Shown: positions 43,501-56,412 of the stretch, piece by piece
Layout: every line of letters begins with the position of its first letter
Position numbering within the stretch: the first letter of the stretch is position 1
NCBI GenBank assembly: GCA_027575805.1
Contig: JANBPU010000029.1
Location: forward strand, 62,001 to 126,000
Source: Mycoemilia scoparia
Lineage: Eukaryota; Kickxellomycota; Kickxellomycetes; Kickxellales; Kickxellaceae
DNA length: 64,000 bases
Direction of reading: 5' to 3'
Program-made: the position numbers and the translations under genes
Notes under the pieces: model-generated
Databases searched by the model: none
What the model saw: the letters and a program-made list of their open reading frames with translations, nothing else
Told to the model about the DNA's origin: nothing

Positions 43501-44261
43501 CGCTTGCTCACGAGACAATCCATATGCTTGCGTATCTTTCATATCTGGTTCCAAAGAGCTTCTTGGTACCCGAGATTGTGGAGCGTCTGGCCCATATGCT
43601 TGATTACAACTTGAAGCAGCTGGCTGGACCAAAGTGTTCTCAACTCAAAGTACGAGATATGGAAACACGCTTCCAATTCCGACCAAGGGTGCTTCTTTCT
43701 GAGCTGACTAGTATATACGCAAATCTTGGCTTACCACAAAAAGTAAATCCGCTTGATGCATCGTCTTTAGGTATGATGGATGTTGAGGAGGAAGATGAAG
43801 AGGACCAGGAGAGTGGTAAACAGATGCTGGAAGACGAAGACAGACAAAGGTTTATTTCCATGGTTGCTCAAGATTCGAGAAGTTATTCAAAGAACGTATT
43901 TGGCAAGGCCATCGGAATTATCGAAAGGCGCGGTTTGAAGTCTGCACACGATATTAATCAGCTCAAGAAGTTTGTGGTTCTCGTTGAAAAGGCAAAGGAA
44001 GCAGCCGAGACTGAGGAGGCTACCTTTGAAGATGCACCTGAAGAGTTCTATGACCCCATTCTGTATACTCTAATGAAAGATCCAGTTCTTTTGCCCACAT
44101 CGGGAAACATTATGGATAGGGCAACCATTAAAGGTTACCTGCTGAATGACCCTAGAGATCCTTTCAATCGTAAGCCACTAAAGATTGAGGATCTTGTTCC
44201 TCAAGATGAATTGCGCGAAAGAATCATAGCATACCGTGAATCAAAGAAGAACTCTTCTTGA
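40586..44261 (+). CDS. ufd2: Ubiquitin conjugation factor E4 (Ufd2)
   Basis: Four predicted exons: 40586-40588 (only the ATG), 40671-40736, 40857-40917 and 41035-44261; phases join to give 1118 aa. The second exon reads DSVEFSRWQDNAFSKILNA, matching the Ufd2 N-terminal W-x-x-x-x-F block. The third continues SPKRANRYLIEDDSL. The big exon carries the armadillo-like core (for example QRRYFEIFNMLVRSSEVIRN and RRYETEFKRQRQYRAALTAQ-like helices) and ends in a U-box (EEFYDPILYTLMKDPVLLPT, then IMDRATIKGYLLNDPRDPFN). Ufd2 extends ubiquitin chains on substrates delivered by Cdc48 in the UFD and ERAD pathways. Length fits the family (yeast 961, human UBE4B 1302). The start exon is the least certain part; a longer upstream leader is possible. 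Confidence 0.92.
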
Positions 44262-44569
44262 TTCACTTTGTAGGACGAACTTGCCATATGTGTTTTGTTT
44301 TATACGTGTTCTCATTCTGTGTAGCGCAATTTGTTAGGGGTTTGCCTTTTTTGTATTCCTAATGGATATTTACTAGTAGCTTTTGATTTTGGGATGTGAC
44401 AAAGGGGGATATAGAATGTGTGCATTTATTCAAACACAGGAGGATTTTTCAAAAGGCAGCTTTTAAAATATTTTAGTCATTTTGCAATGAAGAGGGTCTG
44501 ACATACAGGGGGTGGTGCTAGAGCGTTTATCATGCTATAAAAATCGATTCATCCTTTATTTGGCAAGCT
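44262..44569. other. 3' intergenic of convergent ufd2 and rfc2
   Basis: Short, AT-rich spacer between two gene ends, with no feature recognised. Confidence 0.4.
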
Positions 44570-45896
44570 TTAGCATTCAAAGTCCTTTGCAGGCATGGTT
44601 TGGCGGCATAGTCTGGCAACCAAGCCAGACAGCTGAACCAGCGTCTGTAGTCCATCAACTATTTTCATGTGAGTAAACCCAATCTCGCGAATATAGGCCA
44701 ACTTTAGTTCTTCGCTCAGCACTTCGCTATTCTTTACAACTCTGAACAAAGTGGTTATGATATCGATAGCAGAATAGCCCTGGTACCAAAGTGCCGAAAC
44801 GCAATTGATGGCATCGTTGACTTCTGATTTCTGGCAGTAGTCAATCATTTTTTCGAGCACAACTGGGTGAGGCTGGTCACAAATCTTGTACACATTCTCC
44901 GCATTTATATAAGCGAATCCGGACCAGGTGGACTGCAAATTATTGATCGCTTGTCTCATATCGCCATCGGATGCAAACAGTATTGCTTCAAGGCCTTCGG
45001 GTATATATTCGACCTTTTCTGCTCGACTGATTTCTATTAGTCTGCGAAGAATTTGTTCGTTTTCTAGTTTTCCAAAGCGTAGGATGGCACAGCGAGACTG
45101 GATGGGCTCAATGATCTTGCTAGACATGTTGCAGGCCAATGCAAACCGGGTTGTGTTGGAGTAGATTTCCATTGTTCGGCGGAGGGCTTGTTGGGCCCCG
45201 GGTGTCATGCTGTCGGCCTCATCCAAAATTACAATCTTGTGTCGTCCTTTGGGCAAAGTAACCTTTTTTTGAGCAAACATTTTGATTTTATTACGAACCA
45301 CATCGATTCCCCTATCGGTTAAATTATAATGTTTAGCATGGCGTTGCTTTGGCCTGTTTTTCTGTGTATTTAAATACATTGGGTAATGGCTGGTTTACCT
45401 GTCGTCTGATGCGTTGAGTTCCAAAACTGCCTCTTTAACTGTAGGTCCGAGCAATGTGTTGGCCAAACATAGAATGCTTGTGGTTTTGCCTATTCCCGGT
45501 GCGCCCTATATTAAAAAATAGGTCATCGCGTTGCCACATTTGTTAGAGTGCACCTGGATCATGTATGCATGGCTTTAAAGCATACAAAACACGTTGCTAT
45601 ACACCATAGTCTATGGTTATTTGCTTACTGATAGAATCAAGTTTGGCATGTTTCCGGATTGGGCAATTATATTCAGGCGCGAAACGGTCTCATCGTTTCC
45701 AACCACATCTTTGAGTGTAACTGGGCGATATTTTTCAACCCTACAAATATATAATATGCGGCGGTATTTACCAATGTGCCTGCTTTTTGAGGATTGATAT
45801 GCTAAAGTTTGTGCTATTTACGTTTATATTTGTAAGAGATACATACCATGGGAGCTCTTGCTTCGATACACCATTGCTGTTATTACTCGTTGTCAT
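44570..45896 (-). CDS. rfc2: Replication factor C small subunit (RFC2; yeast Rfc4)
   Basis: Four exons, 45847-45896, 45629-45740, 45399-45505 and 44570-45311, all in phase, give 336 aa (human RFC2 is 354). The protein has [20 protein letters not shown] at the N-terminus, Walker [30 protein letters not shown], Walker [10 protein letters not shown] and the clamp-loader SRC motif in [12 protein letters not shown]. It then has [16 protein letters not shown] and the C-terminal collar with [15 protein letters not shown]. The sequence follows human RFC2/yeast Rfc4 rather than the other small subunits. RFC loads PCNA at primer-template junctions in the nucleus. The gene diverges from mrpl32. Confidence 0.95.
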
Positions 45897-46361
45897 CGTG
45901 AGATCTTATTATAATTGTGTGTAGCTCTATGCCGACTTAGACCAGTAGCTGTATGATAACAGGGTAATTGAAAATATTAGCTAGCCTATTTTTGTTGCAT
46001 CCCCGAAGCAAGATGTCATCAAATAACAAGTAAACAAGAATGATTTGTTTATGGGTAGACAGGAAAAGAAAACACAGTGATCAGTAAAACCCAGCCAGCC
46101 TTGATCAGATTTAAAATTTGAGTCCTATGGATCAAAATCTCTTCATGATAGTTAATTTCCTTCCCGCCTGTTACCACACAAACACACACCCACAGAGAGA
46201 GATTACATAGAGACTGCAATTGCTGTGAGTGGTTGGTTGGTTGGCTAGTGTTAACACACATGGGTATGCGTAAAATTGCTTTTTGCTTTATCTTCCTAAT
46301 TTAGACCATTTGCCCCTGACTGATTTCTACACAAACCAAAGAAGAAGAGGAGATAAAGAAA
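45897..46361. other. Divergent promoter region between rfc2 and mrpl32
   Basis: 465 bp with no ORF or repeat beyond short CACACA and GAGA runs near 46180-46202. Confidence 0.4.
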
Positions 46362-46736
46362 ATGACAACTATAGCCAGATCAAATATCATGCCCAGGCTG
46401 GCATATGCTATCGCAAGAAATAGATTCCAAATCGCCCTAGCATCGGCAACGCTTCGTACCCAGGCACCAGCCATAGAGAATTTAAGCAACCGCATTTCAA
46501 ATTGGTGGCAAGACGTAGGGCGCATCGGGGAGCTTTTACGAGAATCGATATTAAGAGCCGCACCCAAGCAAAGAACATCACATTCAAAGAAACGCATGCG
46601 CGCTTCCAACAAGGGTCTCAAAAATAAAAAAGACATCGTACCATGTCGTAGCTGTGGACGGTCCAAGCTCTCAGCACATATCTGTCCCCATTGCTACAAA
46701 GATATCAGAACTACCATGAAGAGCCTCACATCATAA
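46362..46736 (+). CDS. mrpl32: Mitochondrial ribosomal protein bL32m
   Basis: A single exon encodes 124 aa. The first 40 or so residues are basic and amphipathic (MTTIARSNIMPRLAYAIARN), a mitochondrial presequence. The mature part starts near APKQRTSHSKKRMRASNKGL, the signature of bL32. The zinc-binding end CRSCGRSKLSAHICPHCY provides a CxxC plus CxxC pair. In yeast and mammals this protein is matured by the m-AAA protease before assembly into the large mitoribosomal subunit. It is convergent with mL45. Confidence 0.93.
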   Translation: MTTIARSNIMPRLAYAIARNRFQIALASATLRTQAPAIENLSNRISNWWQDVGRIGELLRESILRAAPKQRTSHSKKRMRASNKGLKNKKDIVPCRSCGRSKLSAHICPHCYKDIRTTMKSLTS

Positions 46737-46922
46737 AACACACATCTATTTAGTCTGGTAAAAATTATTTATATTATATTTTTGTTCAAAACTCCTTAGT
46801 AGTTGGTTTTTTGCATAAAATCGCCAAAATGTTGAATAAAAGAATGCTATATTTGGTAGAATTTGACAAAAAACATCCCACATTTTTAGTCTAGAATGAA
46901 ATGAATAGCGTCAGCATTATTC

Positions 46923-48145
46923 TTAGTTTACGCCTTCTTCCAAACGGCCATAGATTTGCCATCTGGAGTTGGGATCAGTGATCATGCTCTGATAAACTAT
47001 ATACTCCTTTACGTATACTGGCTTTTCCGGGTCTCCGGCAATCAATTTGCCATTTTTATTGTACGCTGCTATTGTCTGCTCCTGTTCAATCTTGACGACC
47101 ATTTGGCCTAGGCTCATCCCCTTGGAGATTTTTCCTACTCGTGCTTGTACTACGGTTGGCGGGACAACTGTGCGGACTTTCTTCCACTCGAATCTACCGA
47201 CCTGGTTCTTCATGTCGCTTTTTAATTTCTATGAAAGGCCCATGCAAAGGCAAGATGGTTAGTATAGCCTAGATGATTGTTAAATGTAGTGCTGGATTCT
47301 TATTTATGTTGGGGCCTTCCAAGGATACTTACTGCGTACATTCCTTTCATGCATATTTTTTCCAGGACGTTCCTATCGCCCCTATATAAATAACAGTTCA
47401 AATGACAATTAGAAACTTCATTTCTTCAAAACATATGGATGGCCAGTGATAGTCAGGGTAGCTTTACTGCAGCATACTTTGCGAAAGCATCGTTCATGAT
47501 CTCGTAGAGTGATTCTGCAGTTTGCTCGAAATCAGCTCTCTTCCATCCACGGATCTTGAATTGAATAATCTTGAGCCTATGGTGTGTGCAAAAATAAACA
47601 ACATTTTAATTACAGTACCATACTATAAAATTGTCAAACACTTTTACAAATATTAAATAAAGCAAGTATTTACCCAATAAATGATGATACCCAGTTCTTA
47701 AATTGACGGATATTAACCTTATATCCATTCTTTGAAAATAACGAAGGGCGTGATTCTTTAGACAAAGGTACAAATGAATCTAACCTCAAAATCAATCACA
47801 AAATTGTTAGTATGGTATTATTTTAGGGATAGCCAAAGATCATGATATGAGCCAAGATAAGCTCAGTTTATCATAGACTCTCCAAAATGTTGTAATTCGC
47901 TTTGCAATTTTAAACAATGTACACTTACCAAGAAGGCCATATTCTGTCAATAAAAATCGCTCTCTGAATCTATCCATATGCTTATCAGAATACATGCGGT
48001 ATGATACGGCTCCTTGGCGAGCTACCTGGCTGCGGAGTCTATCCATGAAGCCATTGCGAATTCCAGTTGCATTGGCTATACCGATTGCCTGATAACCCTG
48101 GAAAAGGGATCTATTGATAGCGCTGTTCACTCCTAGTCGTAACAT
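46923..48145 (-). CDS. mrpl45: Tim44-like mitochondrial ribosomal protein mL45
   Basis: Five exons, 47929-48145, 47674-47779, 47478-47576, 47333-47381 and 46923-47228, join in phase to 258 aa. The start at 48145 is the first ATG; a TTG ten codons upstream in the same frame was not used. The N-terminus (MLRLGVNSAINRSLFQGYQA) looks like a mitochondrial presequence. The Tim44-like fold is seen in KRADFEQTAESLYEIMNDAF, LEKICMKGMYAKLK, and the strand-rich C-terminus QARVGKISKGMSLGQMVVKI, then YQSMITDPNSRWQIYGRLE. mL45 and yeast Mba1 tether the mitoribosome to the inner membrane for cotranslational insertion. A generic Tim44-domain protein is the alternative. Confidence 0.85.
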
Positions 48146-48612
48146 GATGGGGGAGGGGCTTATTCTGGTTTTCAAACTACTAAGCTGGTTAAGCCAATAG
48201 CTGCCAATTCAATTATTTAACTATGAAGAAGAAATAAAAATGAAGAACAAAGTCAAGTAACTGACTGGGATCTTCTAGACCCCTTTTTTGTGTCTATCAA
48301 CTAACTGGCAGGAGCTCTAATCAAAAAAATAGTACCAGCTTTTGATCATTGATGACTGTAGTAGTTGGCTTGGTCATTATGGAAAAAATATGTGGATGTA
48401 CCACTTCCATTTAAAAGCCGGGTGATGACCTCCTGTCCATTGATCCCAAGCCGAAACTTGATCTTTTTAATTTGATAATCCAAATAAGACGCAAACCCCC
48501 TCATATTCAATATTACTTCATTGAAAAGTCACCACCACATTTGGCTTAAAGCCAAATTATTTCTCCCTCGCACATATAATTTATTTTTATTGTTGACATC
48601 ACATTTACACAA
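48146..48612. other. Divergent promoter region between mrpl45 and tfb1
   Basis: No gene, repeat or element recognised. Confidence 0.4.
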
Positions 48613-50888
48613 ATGGGGGTAGTTTTTGAAGACGGAGAAGTCCAGGAACACAAGTCGACTGCATTTACAGACAAGAAACGCGGCACTCTCTACTTAACTG
48701 ACAGGCGAATAATATGGATAGAAAACGATGCAAAATCGCCCTCATTTAATAAGCTGTGGAAAGAGGTAACCAGTAAGTGTTGAGTATTTGGAGCTAGTTA
48801 AATTTCGCTAGAACATGTCTATAGATATATAAATATGCACCATAAGAGTCCATTTGTTTAACGGGCCTTGCTTTGAATATCTTGGATGAAAGTAGAACCT
48901 CAGCCTAATAAGCCTGACAGCAAAACTCCAAAGCTTCGTGTAACTATTATCGGCAGTAGTAGTAATGAGCCACACATAACATTCACATGGATAAATTCAA
49001 ATAGAACAGAAAGTATTGAAACAAGAGATAAAGTTAAGCAATTGGTTCTTGGACACACCCAAAGGGCTGCCGAAGGCTCAAATAATACCCCAGCCGAAGG
49101 GCCAGGAGCAACACAAAACAATGAGCCTAGAACTTCTGGCCGACCATCAAATGACACGTCAGTCTCTGCATCGGCTATCAACGAAGCTATTATCAAGGTC
49201 GGCAGCAAAGATGTGCCACCAGAAGAATTGGAACTACGCAAGATTGTTCTTTCGCGCAATAGAGATCTGGCTAGACTACACAAAAATTTGGTAATCAGAG
49301 GGCTGATCAATGAGGATGAATTTTGGAACACAAGAAGAGTAGGCCCAATTTCTGTATTGCATGGTACATTTTACAATATGCATTTGGCAAATATATGGTA
49401 CTAATACATATTTCTACTATGCATTTTTGTTGATTATAGCATCTATTGGATGGCCAGACATTGCTTCTGCACCAAAAGAAAGGCCCACAGTCATCTTTAT
49501 TGGAATTGGCGCCCGCTACCCAGGACAATGGGGATTTCAAATATACATTGACTCCAGAAACAGCACGTAAAATTTTCAAGCAGTATCCGCAGGTCCGGAG
49601 AGCATATATCGACAATGTGCCTCACAAAGTAACAGAAAAACAGTTTTGGAAACGCTTCTTTGCATCAAGGATTTTTAATCGTAATAGATCTGCCACAGTA
49701 GCTATGAAGGCCGATCGTGATGACATATTTGACAAATGCTTAGAGGAAGAAGATCAAACGTTAAATAGTATGGCCAATATTGATTCCAAGCTTATATTCC
49801 GACTTCTAGACTTGACCCAAACCGAAGAGGATGGTGCCGGGTCATTTACTTTCCCTGATTTTACAATGAAACCAGCAAAGGGCCAAGAAAACCTATCACT
49901 TATACGGAGATTCAATAGACACTCACAGCAAGTGCTTAAAGACTCTGTTAATGTATTCAAGTCAGGCGAAAATGCCGAATCAGATCCTTTAATTCGGAAT
50001 GACGACGAGGAAATTGCAAAAGAAATAGAAATCAAGGAACTCGAAGTGCCTAGTGCCCCATCAAAGATAAGGCTCAATATTACAGATCAGTCGAGGTATT
50101 TCGAGAGTCAGACTCGCTTAAAGAGAACATCTGATGGTGTGGCAGATGACTATAGCCTATTGCTAAAGAAGGCAAAGCAAGATATCCAGGGTATAACCCC
50201 AGAGCTCGATGTCAACTGTATTGAACTAAGAATTGCTAACGAAGCCATGAACAGGATTAGCGAAACTATCCAGAAAAAGGCTAGACAAAACAAACCCAAT
50301 CGACTTCAAGGTAAAGAACATTAATGCTTCTATTGTTGTGGCTGGTGTTGTAAATACCTAGTATTGTCAATTACGGCATTCAATGGTTTGTAATGAAAAT
50401 GACATTTCCATGGTATTTCCTGTTTCCCTCTTACTAACTAATGTTGGCTGCAATAATTGAAAACATTACTAGAAAACACGCTACCAAAGGAGATCACACG
50501 GCAAATATCTAGCTGCCATAACCTTGGCAGCGAAATGCTCCGGCATCTATGGGTTTTGATGAACCTACCGCCAACCAACGAAAGGCTAAACAGAGCCACC
50601 AAAGTTGCTGGGACATTAAAACCCATTAGACGGAGAGCAATGGATATTATTTCAAGAGCAGCTGGAGTTAACCCAGATTTTGGAAGCCAGGTAGAAAAGG
50701 TAAATAATACATGGGGAATGCATCATTGCCAGTCAGTCATCCATGCACAATACTCTAACTTGTAAAATTCTGGGCTCAAAACTTTCATTTGCTCTTGTAT
50801 TGTTTGGTAGATGCTTCATCCAATATTCAAGTCGTTGGATGCTGGTGAATTGGCCTTTCAGAATTTCATAAAAGCAAGAAAGTCTTAA
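48613..50888 (+). CDS. tfb1: TFIIH core subunit Tfb1/p62
   Basis: Five exons, 48613-48772, 48896-49338, 49440-50310, 50473-50699 and 50811-50888, join in phase to 592 aa (yeast 642, human GTF2H1 548). Exon 1 and the start of exon 2 form the N-terminal PH domain (KKRGTLYLTDRRIIWIENDA, PHITFTWINSN). Two BSD modules follow: RNRDLARLHKNLVIRGLINE with DEFWNTRR, and VPHKVTEKQFWKRFFASRIF. The C-terminus has SEMLRHLWVLMNLPP and FQNFIKARKS, which match the family end. Tfb1 scaffolds the TFIIH core in RNA polymerase II initiation and nucleotide excision repair, and its PH domain binds acidic activators and XPC/XPG. Confidence 0.93.
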
Positions 50889-51471
50889 CACCATTTTGTA
50901 GTGTAGTATTTTTAAAGCTTGCATTTGGACATCTTTATCTTGGTACCGTTAGTTCTCAATAAACATTGGTGTGTGACATCACCACAAGCTTCTGAAATGA
51001 ATGGTTGCTTCTACCTTCTCTAAATAGCTTATGGCAGGCATTAGGCCTATACAAGAATTGATATTATTTTAAACGATCTTGCTGCTTGACTGGTCATAAA
51101 TGGCGCCAGCAAGGCAGTGCATGGTGCTGCAAGCGCTTGCTTGAATGCTGTGATCATGGCCTTGGGCTTGAAGCGGCTCACAACTTCAGGGACCTGTTCT
51201 CACTGACTGGGGTGATCACCAACAGCATGCGTGTAGACCATAGATTTTCGTTCTAGATTGTTTTCAAACACTATTGCTTTCGTCTTTCCTCATAAACCTT
51301 GTGACTTTGACTCTTCATCGCTACCATTTCTACCTCTCCTTTGCTTTTCCTATCGCCACACCCCACCCACACCCACATATATATATTAATATACATTTCA
51401 TATCTTGTTTGCTCGTCTCTTATTCTTATTACCAAACTAATTTGTACTCTATAAACTGAACGACATTTTCC
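50889..51471. other. Intergenic between tfb1 and the EH-domain gene
   Basis: The stretch before the EH-domain gene (about 51340-51460) is rich in CCACACCC-like and TATATATA runs and may be its promoter. No gene is seen. Confidence 0.4.
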
Positions 51472-54400
51472 ATGTCACAAAGTACGTGTGCTCCTCGCAT
51501 AAGTATAAATGTGTCTGTTTTTATGCATGATAGAGAGCTACCTTTCAACCCATTTCCCATTCAGATACTTGCAATCTACTCCAATGCGCCTATACTGAAT
51601 TTGGTTTATTTGATATAAATGTGTATAAATATATATATAGCCTTGTCATTTATACAGCCCCAGGCCCTTGAAAAATACACGAGGGCCTTCCAGGCTGCGG
51701 TTGGTCGAGATTCAAAGACAATATCTGGTAAGCAAAAGTGTTTACGTATATCAGCTTAATTGTCATTCGGATTCACGTGCGGACTATCGTGAACCTAAAA
51801 TCCCCAATTTCCTTCCAATTCTTGCAAGAAGTTTGTATAAAACTCCAAATATCTACTGACACTACTACCCTCCATTGTTTTGTATAATTAAACAGGATCG
51901 GCTGCTGGATCGATACTTGCCAAGTCTGGTTTGCCAAAGAATGTTCTTCATTCGATCTGGTAAGCTTTAATAGTAGCTTAAACGCATTGTAATGTCAACT
52001 AACAACAAAGTTGCTTTGTAATAACCACTGAGACTTTAACATTTGGTGTATTTTAATCTACAAACCAAAAAATGTTTATAGGGAGCTGTCTGATATAAGA
52101 CAGGCCGGTGCTCTATCGTTTCCGGAATTTGCTTTAGCAATGTTTTTAGCTGAAGCCAAGATCCAAAACAAGCCCGTGCCTTCACAGCTGCCTCAAAACA
52201 TTCGTAATGAAGTGCTCCAGGCCACCAATAAGCTCCTCCACCAAAGCAATGTTGGACCACTGGGATTTGCATTTTCTGGTTCATCCGGCGTTCAGCCCTC
52301 AGTAGTCCCCACAATGCCCACCACTCAAACAAATAAAGAAAATGTCGAAGATTCTGAAGAGAACTTTGAATCCCGATTTCCTGATATAAACCCATCTGAT
52401 CCTGAAGGAAGTAGTGCTGTTGTTGACATTGCTAGTGGCTCGAATGCGAATAACTTTAGCAGCAACAATGCTTTCCTTACAGGTGCAAGTACACCAGTTT
52501 CATTGCCAGGCGGGGTTCCTGACCCATTGTCCAGGGGGATGAGTGGGCTCAACTTTTCTTTTGAAGCTGACTTGCTAGGCCAAAGAGTGGGTGAAAGCGA
52601 ACACAAGTGGGCTATATCTCCACAAGAGAAGGCCCAATACGAGGTCATTTTCCGCAAATGGGACTTGAATTGTCGTGGATTCTTGTCTGGAGACCAGGCG
52701 CGCGAGGTATTTACACAGTCAGGTCTGAGCAAGAAGGAGCTCGGAAAAATATGGCAGCTCTCTGACATCCATAACCAAGGGAAACTGAATTTAGACGAAT
52801 TCGCTGTTGCTATGCACCTTATATTCCGCAGATTGGCCGGGCAGCCCTTGCCCAACCAGCTTCCGCCAGATTTGGTCCCAAAGAGTAGTCATGACTTTGA
52901 TCTTTCTCTAATGAATATAAAGGAGCAGCTTATGTTCAGAAATATTGGAAAGCCAAAATCTTCTGCACCCAACTCCAGATCATCTTCCAGGGCTGACATC
53001 GCAGGCTCTAAAGCCTCCCAACGTGCAGTCGAGACAGCATACGATGATGATAAGGATATACCTACATACAAGAGCTCTCGCCGACGTAGAAAACAAGATA
53101 CTCCAACACCAACTGACCCATACCGTGACACATATTCAAGTGCATACAGCGATTCTGGATACAACCAAACAGATTCTGCTGCCAACAAAGGGTCAGTTGG
53201 ACATTCTATTGACGACTTAAAGAGGGTGATTGAAACGCGCCTCGAGGATATTGAGAAGGCCAAGGAACGACTTGCGACAAGTCGCGCTGAAGCGTCACAG
53301 AAACGACTCTCTGACAAGTGGAAGATCGAAGAGCTAAAGAAACAAATTCGTGATCTTCATATCAGCACTCCAGACATAGATAATGTCATCCAAGAGCTTT
53401 CTTCTCCTGGATCTCAAGAAGCTATCAAGCTTCAAGAAAAGAGGAGTAAGCTTATTGACAGCATCAACTTGAGTATTAATAGCATACCAGCATTGATCGA
53501 GGACTATGAAGACATCTCTAAAAAACTCTATGAAGCACGCAATGAGCTTGCCGAAACACGAAAGAAAAAGGCGGAAAAAGAGCCACTTCAAAGCCCTGAT
53601 GGAACGATGGATAAAAAAGCTCGTGCTGCCCTACTTCTTGCTCAAAGAATGCAAGCTTTGACAGGAAAATCTTTTTCTCCTGCTGGGTCTGCTGGAGTAG
53701 GTGGCGGTGCTAGTAGCAGTGCCAAAAAATACCAGGCTGAGTTGGAAGAGTCCCAGAGTAAGCATGACCAAGAGATAGAACGGCTCGGTGCAATTAACCA
53801 TGAGATGAAGCGTATTGAGAGGACCCTGGATAGACTAAAGCCCAGACTCAATGACTCTGATTTGATTACCAGTAATCAGTCTTGGGATATGGGTGTAGGT
53901 ATCCATAATGATGAGATCAAGGCCCTGATCGAGGAATTGAGTACATTGAAGCCCAAATCGGTGACCATTAGTCGTGATACAGACATTTCACGTGGGCTAT
54001 CAACAGGTACAGAGTCTGAACCCCATTTCGGCGCATCACAGGATGATACGAGGTCAGAAAAGCTTGTTAATGCTACATCCAGCGAAGATCGTAAAGAGAT
54101 TCTAAAAGATCTTGCCAGGAAAAAGCTTGAAGAGCGCATGAGCAAGATGGGTATACAAAGGGCATCTACTAAAAAGGATTCCACACCGGATACTGGTGCA
54201 CTTAATATACCTTTAACACAGCAAAAATCCTCATCCAATCCCTTCGAATCTTCTATTTCCTTGACTTCGCCTTTTGAACCCGAACCTAGCTCAAAAGAGC
54301 CTTCAAAGGAAGTGCATCATAAAGATGATGATGACAATAAGAAATCTAGTGGAATTGGTAGCTACCTTCAGAGCTATCAGCCTAAGCAATCACTTGAGCA

Positions 54401-55169
54401 TGGACATCATGAAGACGACGATGATAATAGCAGCATTGGAACTTCAGATTCTTCAGATTCAGACTTCGAGACACCCAATGAACATATTCAGAGCTCTGCA
54501 TCATTGACTGGACCAACAACTGATGACGATATATTTAAATCTGTATTTCCTGATGTGTCTGAAATATCCGCAAACCCTGTAGAACCAAGAACAAAGGAAA
54601 CATCATCTAGCCTTGGGTTCTTGGAGCATGATTTCTATTCGCATAGGGGCAATGATTTAGATGATGATAATTCGTCTTCATCTTCTGGTGAAGAGGACTG
54701 GCTAGCCTCCAATTATAATGACCCAGAAAACCTAGAAAAAGCCTCCAAGAAGGATAAAGCAAAATCACCACAAATACCTGACTCTCTGCTTGAGAAGCTC
54801 AACTCTATGACTGCTGCATCTAATGAGGAAAGAGCAAGTACCAGCAAAGAAACAAATCTGATAGATGCCGTACCTGAAAGACCACGTTCCAAATCCCCAA
54901 CCTCTGAAGCATTCCATAATGTTCAACAGACACTTTCTTCGAAGCTGTTTGGATCCGGCGATAGCCGATCAGGCAGGACCGTAGAAAATATCAAAGATGA
55001 CAATAATGATGAGGATAGCTGGACTGATGCATCTCTGTCTTACTCTGAGAACTCTACCCCAGTTCATTTGGATTTGGAAGATTTGAAGCAGTCCACCCAA
55101 GTCTCAGCCGATAGTTCGTTGACACAGATGCACCCCAGTAATCCATTCGCCAAACACACAAAGTCCTAA
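51472..55169 (+). CDS. EH-domain endocytic scaffold protein (Pan1/Eps15-like)
   Basis: Four exons, 51472-51481 (10 nt), 51641-51727, 51896-51959 and 52082-55169, join in phase to 1082 aa. The first EH domain spans the small exons and the start of exon 4 (ALEKYTRAFQAAVGRDSKTI, AKSGLPKNVLHSIWELSDIR, FALAMFLAEAKI). The second is near residues 240-335 (FRKWDLNCRGFLSGDQAREV, IWQLSDIHNQGKLNLDEFAV, AMHLIFRRLAG). A long charged coiled coil follows (about 430-650), then an acidic, Ser-rich tail with NPF tripeptides (SSNPFESS, SNPFAKH), which are themselves EH-domain ligands. This layout fits Pan1/Ede1/Eps15 scaffolds of clathrin endocytosis and actin patches. I cannot decide between Pan1 and Eps15 orthology; the second EH domain looks most like Pan1. 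Confidence 0.88.
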
Positions 55170-55506
55170 CTATTTTCATCTCAATTTAGCAATACAGTTT
55201 TCATAGTTTAATAAAGCCTATATGTGCTATCTAATCACACCACTTGTTTATAAAATTTGTCACGCTTAGCAAGTATAAACTTGCATTCTTTTCTGAAACA
55301 TTTTGTTAAAGCTCTTCTAGATAACTTTATTCTAACTTTGGTATGGCATAAGAATAAAGGGTAATCAGATACCCATAATTTGATCATAAATGGCAGCACA
55401 GGTTGATAACATTTCCTTTATTGATAGTGGTCATTATCTAGAACCAGAGATCAAACGGGCATGAGGATTTAAGAACATTTTGAACTAGAGAAGTTGTAAT
55501 ACTAAA
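55170..55506. other. Intergenic between the EH-domain gene and cox20
   Basis: 337 bp, AT-rich, with no feature recognised. Confidence 0.4.
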
Positions 55507-56301
55507 ATGGCGATTGAGGATACCAATGTAAATTCGGATCAGGCAAAAAATACTCAGGGAGTCCCCAACACCACACAAACTCCAACTGATCCACCCTCAT
55601 CATCTACTAGCAGTGAACAGCAAAATAAGCAAAGACCCACATTTTCCGAAAGTTTCAGGGTAAGATAGCAGCATTGTCTAGAAATAACCAACACCTATTC
55701 GGAATTGAAAACCATTTCATATATTGACCAGATACTATAAAAACAACTTTTTACTATTTAGAATCAATCAATAGATGGATTCAAAAATGTAGCGAAACTT
55801 CCTTGTGCTAGAGAGGGATTAATGTATGGTATCGGGACAGGATTTGTGGCTGGTGTTTTACGATTCATACAAAAGGGTATGTATGAGTATCCCTAGTTTA
55901 TTATAATATATGTAAATGTATTGATTCTAACTTTTATTTATGTCTGACTATTAAAGGAAATGTTATGAGCGCGGGAAATTGGGCTGTTGGAACATTTGTT
56001 GCAGTAGCAATCATTGGAAAGTAAGTTTGATATACTGATGTTTACCAAAATACGATTACAAAAAGCAAAAGTTGATTCAATTCACCTTTTCTGTGCTAAA
56101 TTGTCAATATATGAATATAGGGAGGCATGTCATTTCCAACGTCGTCACCAACATGCCAAGATTGCAACTGCGCTTAAAAACGCTAGTGTTAAGAGCACTA
56201 TGAAAGTAGAAAAAGTTGGCGATGAAGCTCCTGGTAATGCGACTGCACCCAAGAGAAACAGCGACAATCCTAGTAATGACACCACATCAACACAGTTATA
56301 A
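55507..56301 (+). CDS. cox20: Cytochrome c oxidase assembly protein COX20
   Basis: Four exons, 55507-55659, 55762-55876, 55957-56020 and 56121-56301, join in phase to 170 aa. The conserved core is KLPCAREGLMYGIGTGFVAG, then LRFIQKGNVMSAGNWAVGTF and AVAIIGKEACHFQRR, which gives the two transmembrane helices and the Cys/Arg-Arg signature of COX20/FAM36A. The N-terminal 50 residues are Ser/Thr/Gln-rich and the C-terminus is hydrophilic. COX20 chaperones the Cox2 subunit in the mitochondrial inner membrane. It is tail-to-tail with the pacifastin-like gene, the ends being 111 bp apart. Confidence 0.9.
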
Positions 56302-56412
56302 ACATATTTTATATAGATTTCTTGTTTTATTGAACAAAAAATGTCAAAAGAAATAGAAAATTTAATGGAGCATTTATAAACCATTTATCGAATCTTGATA
56401 TGTTTGCTAGTT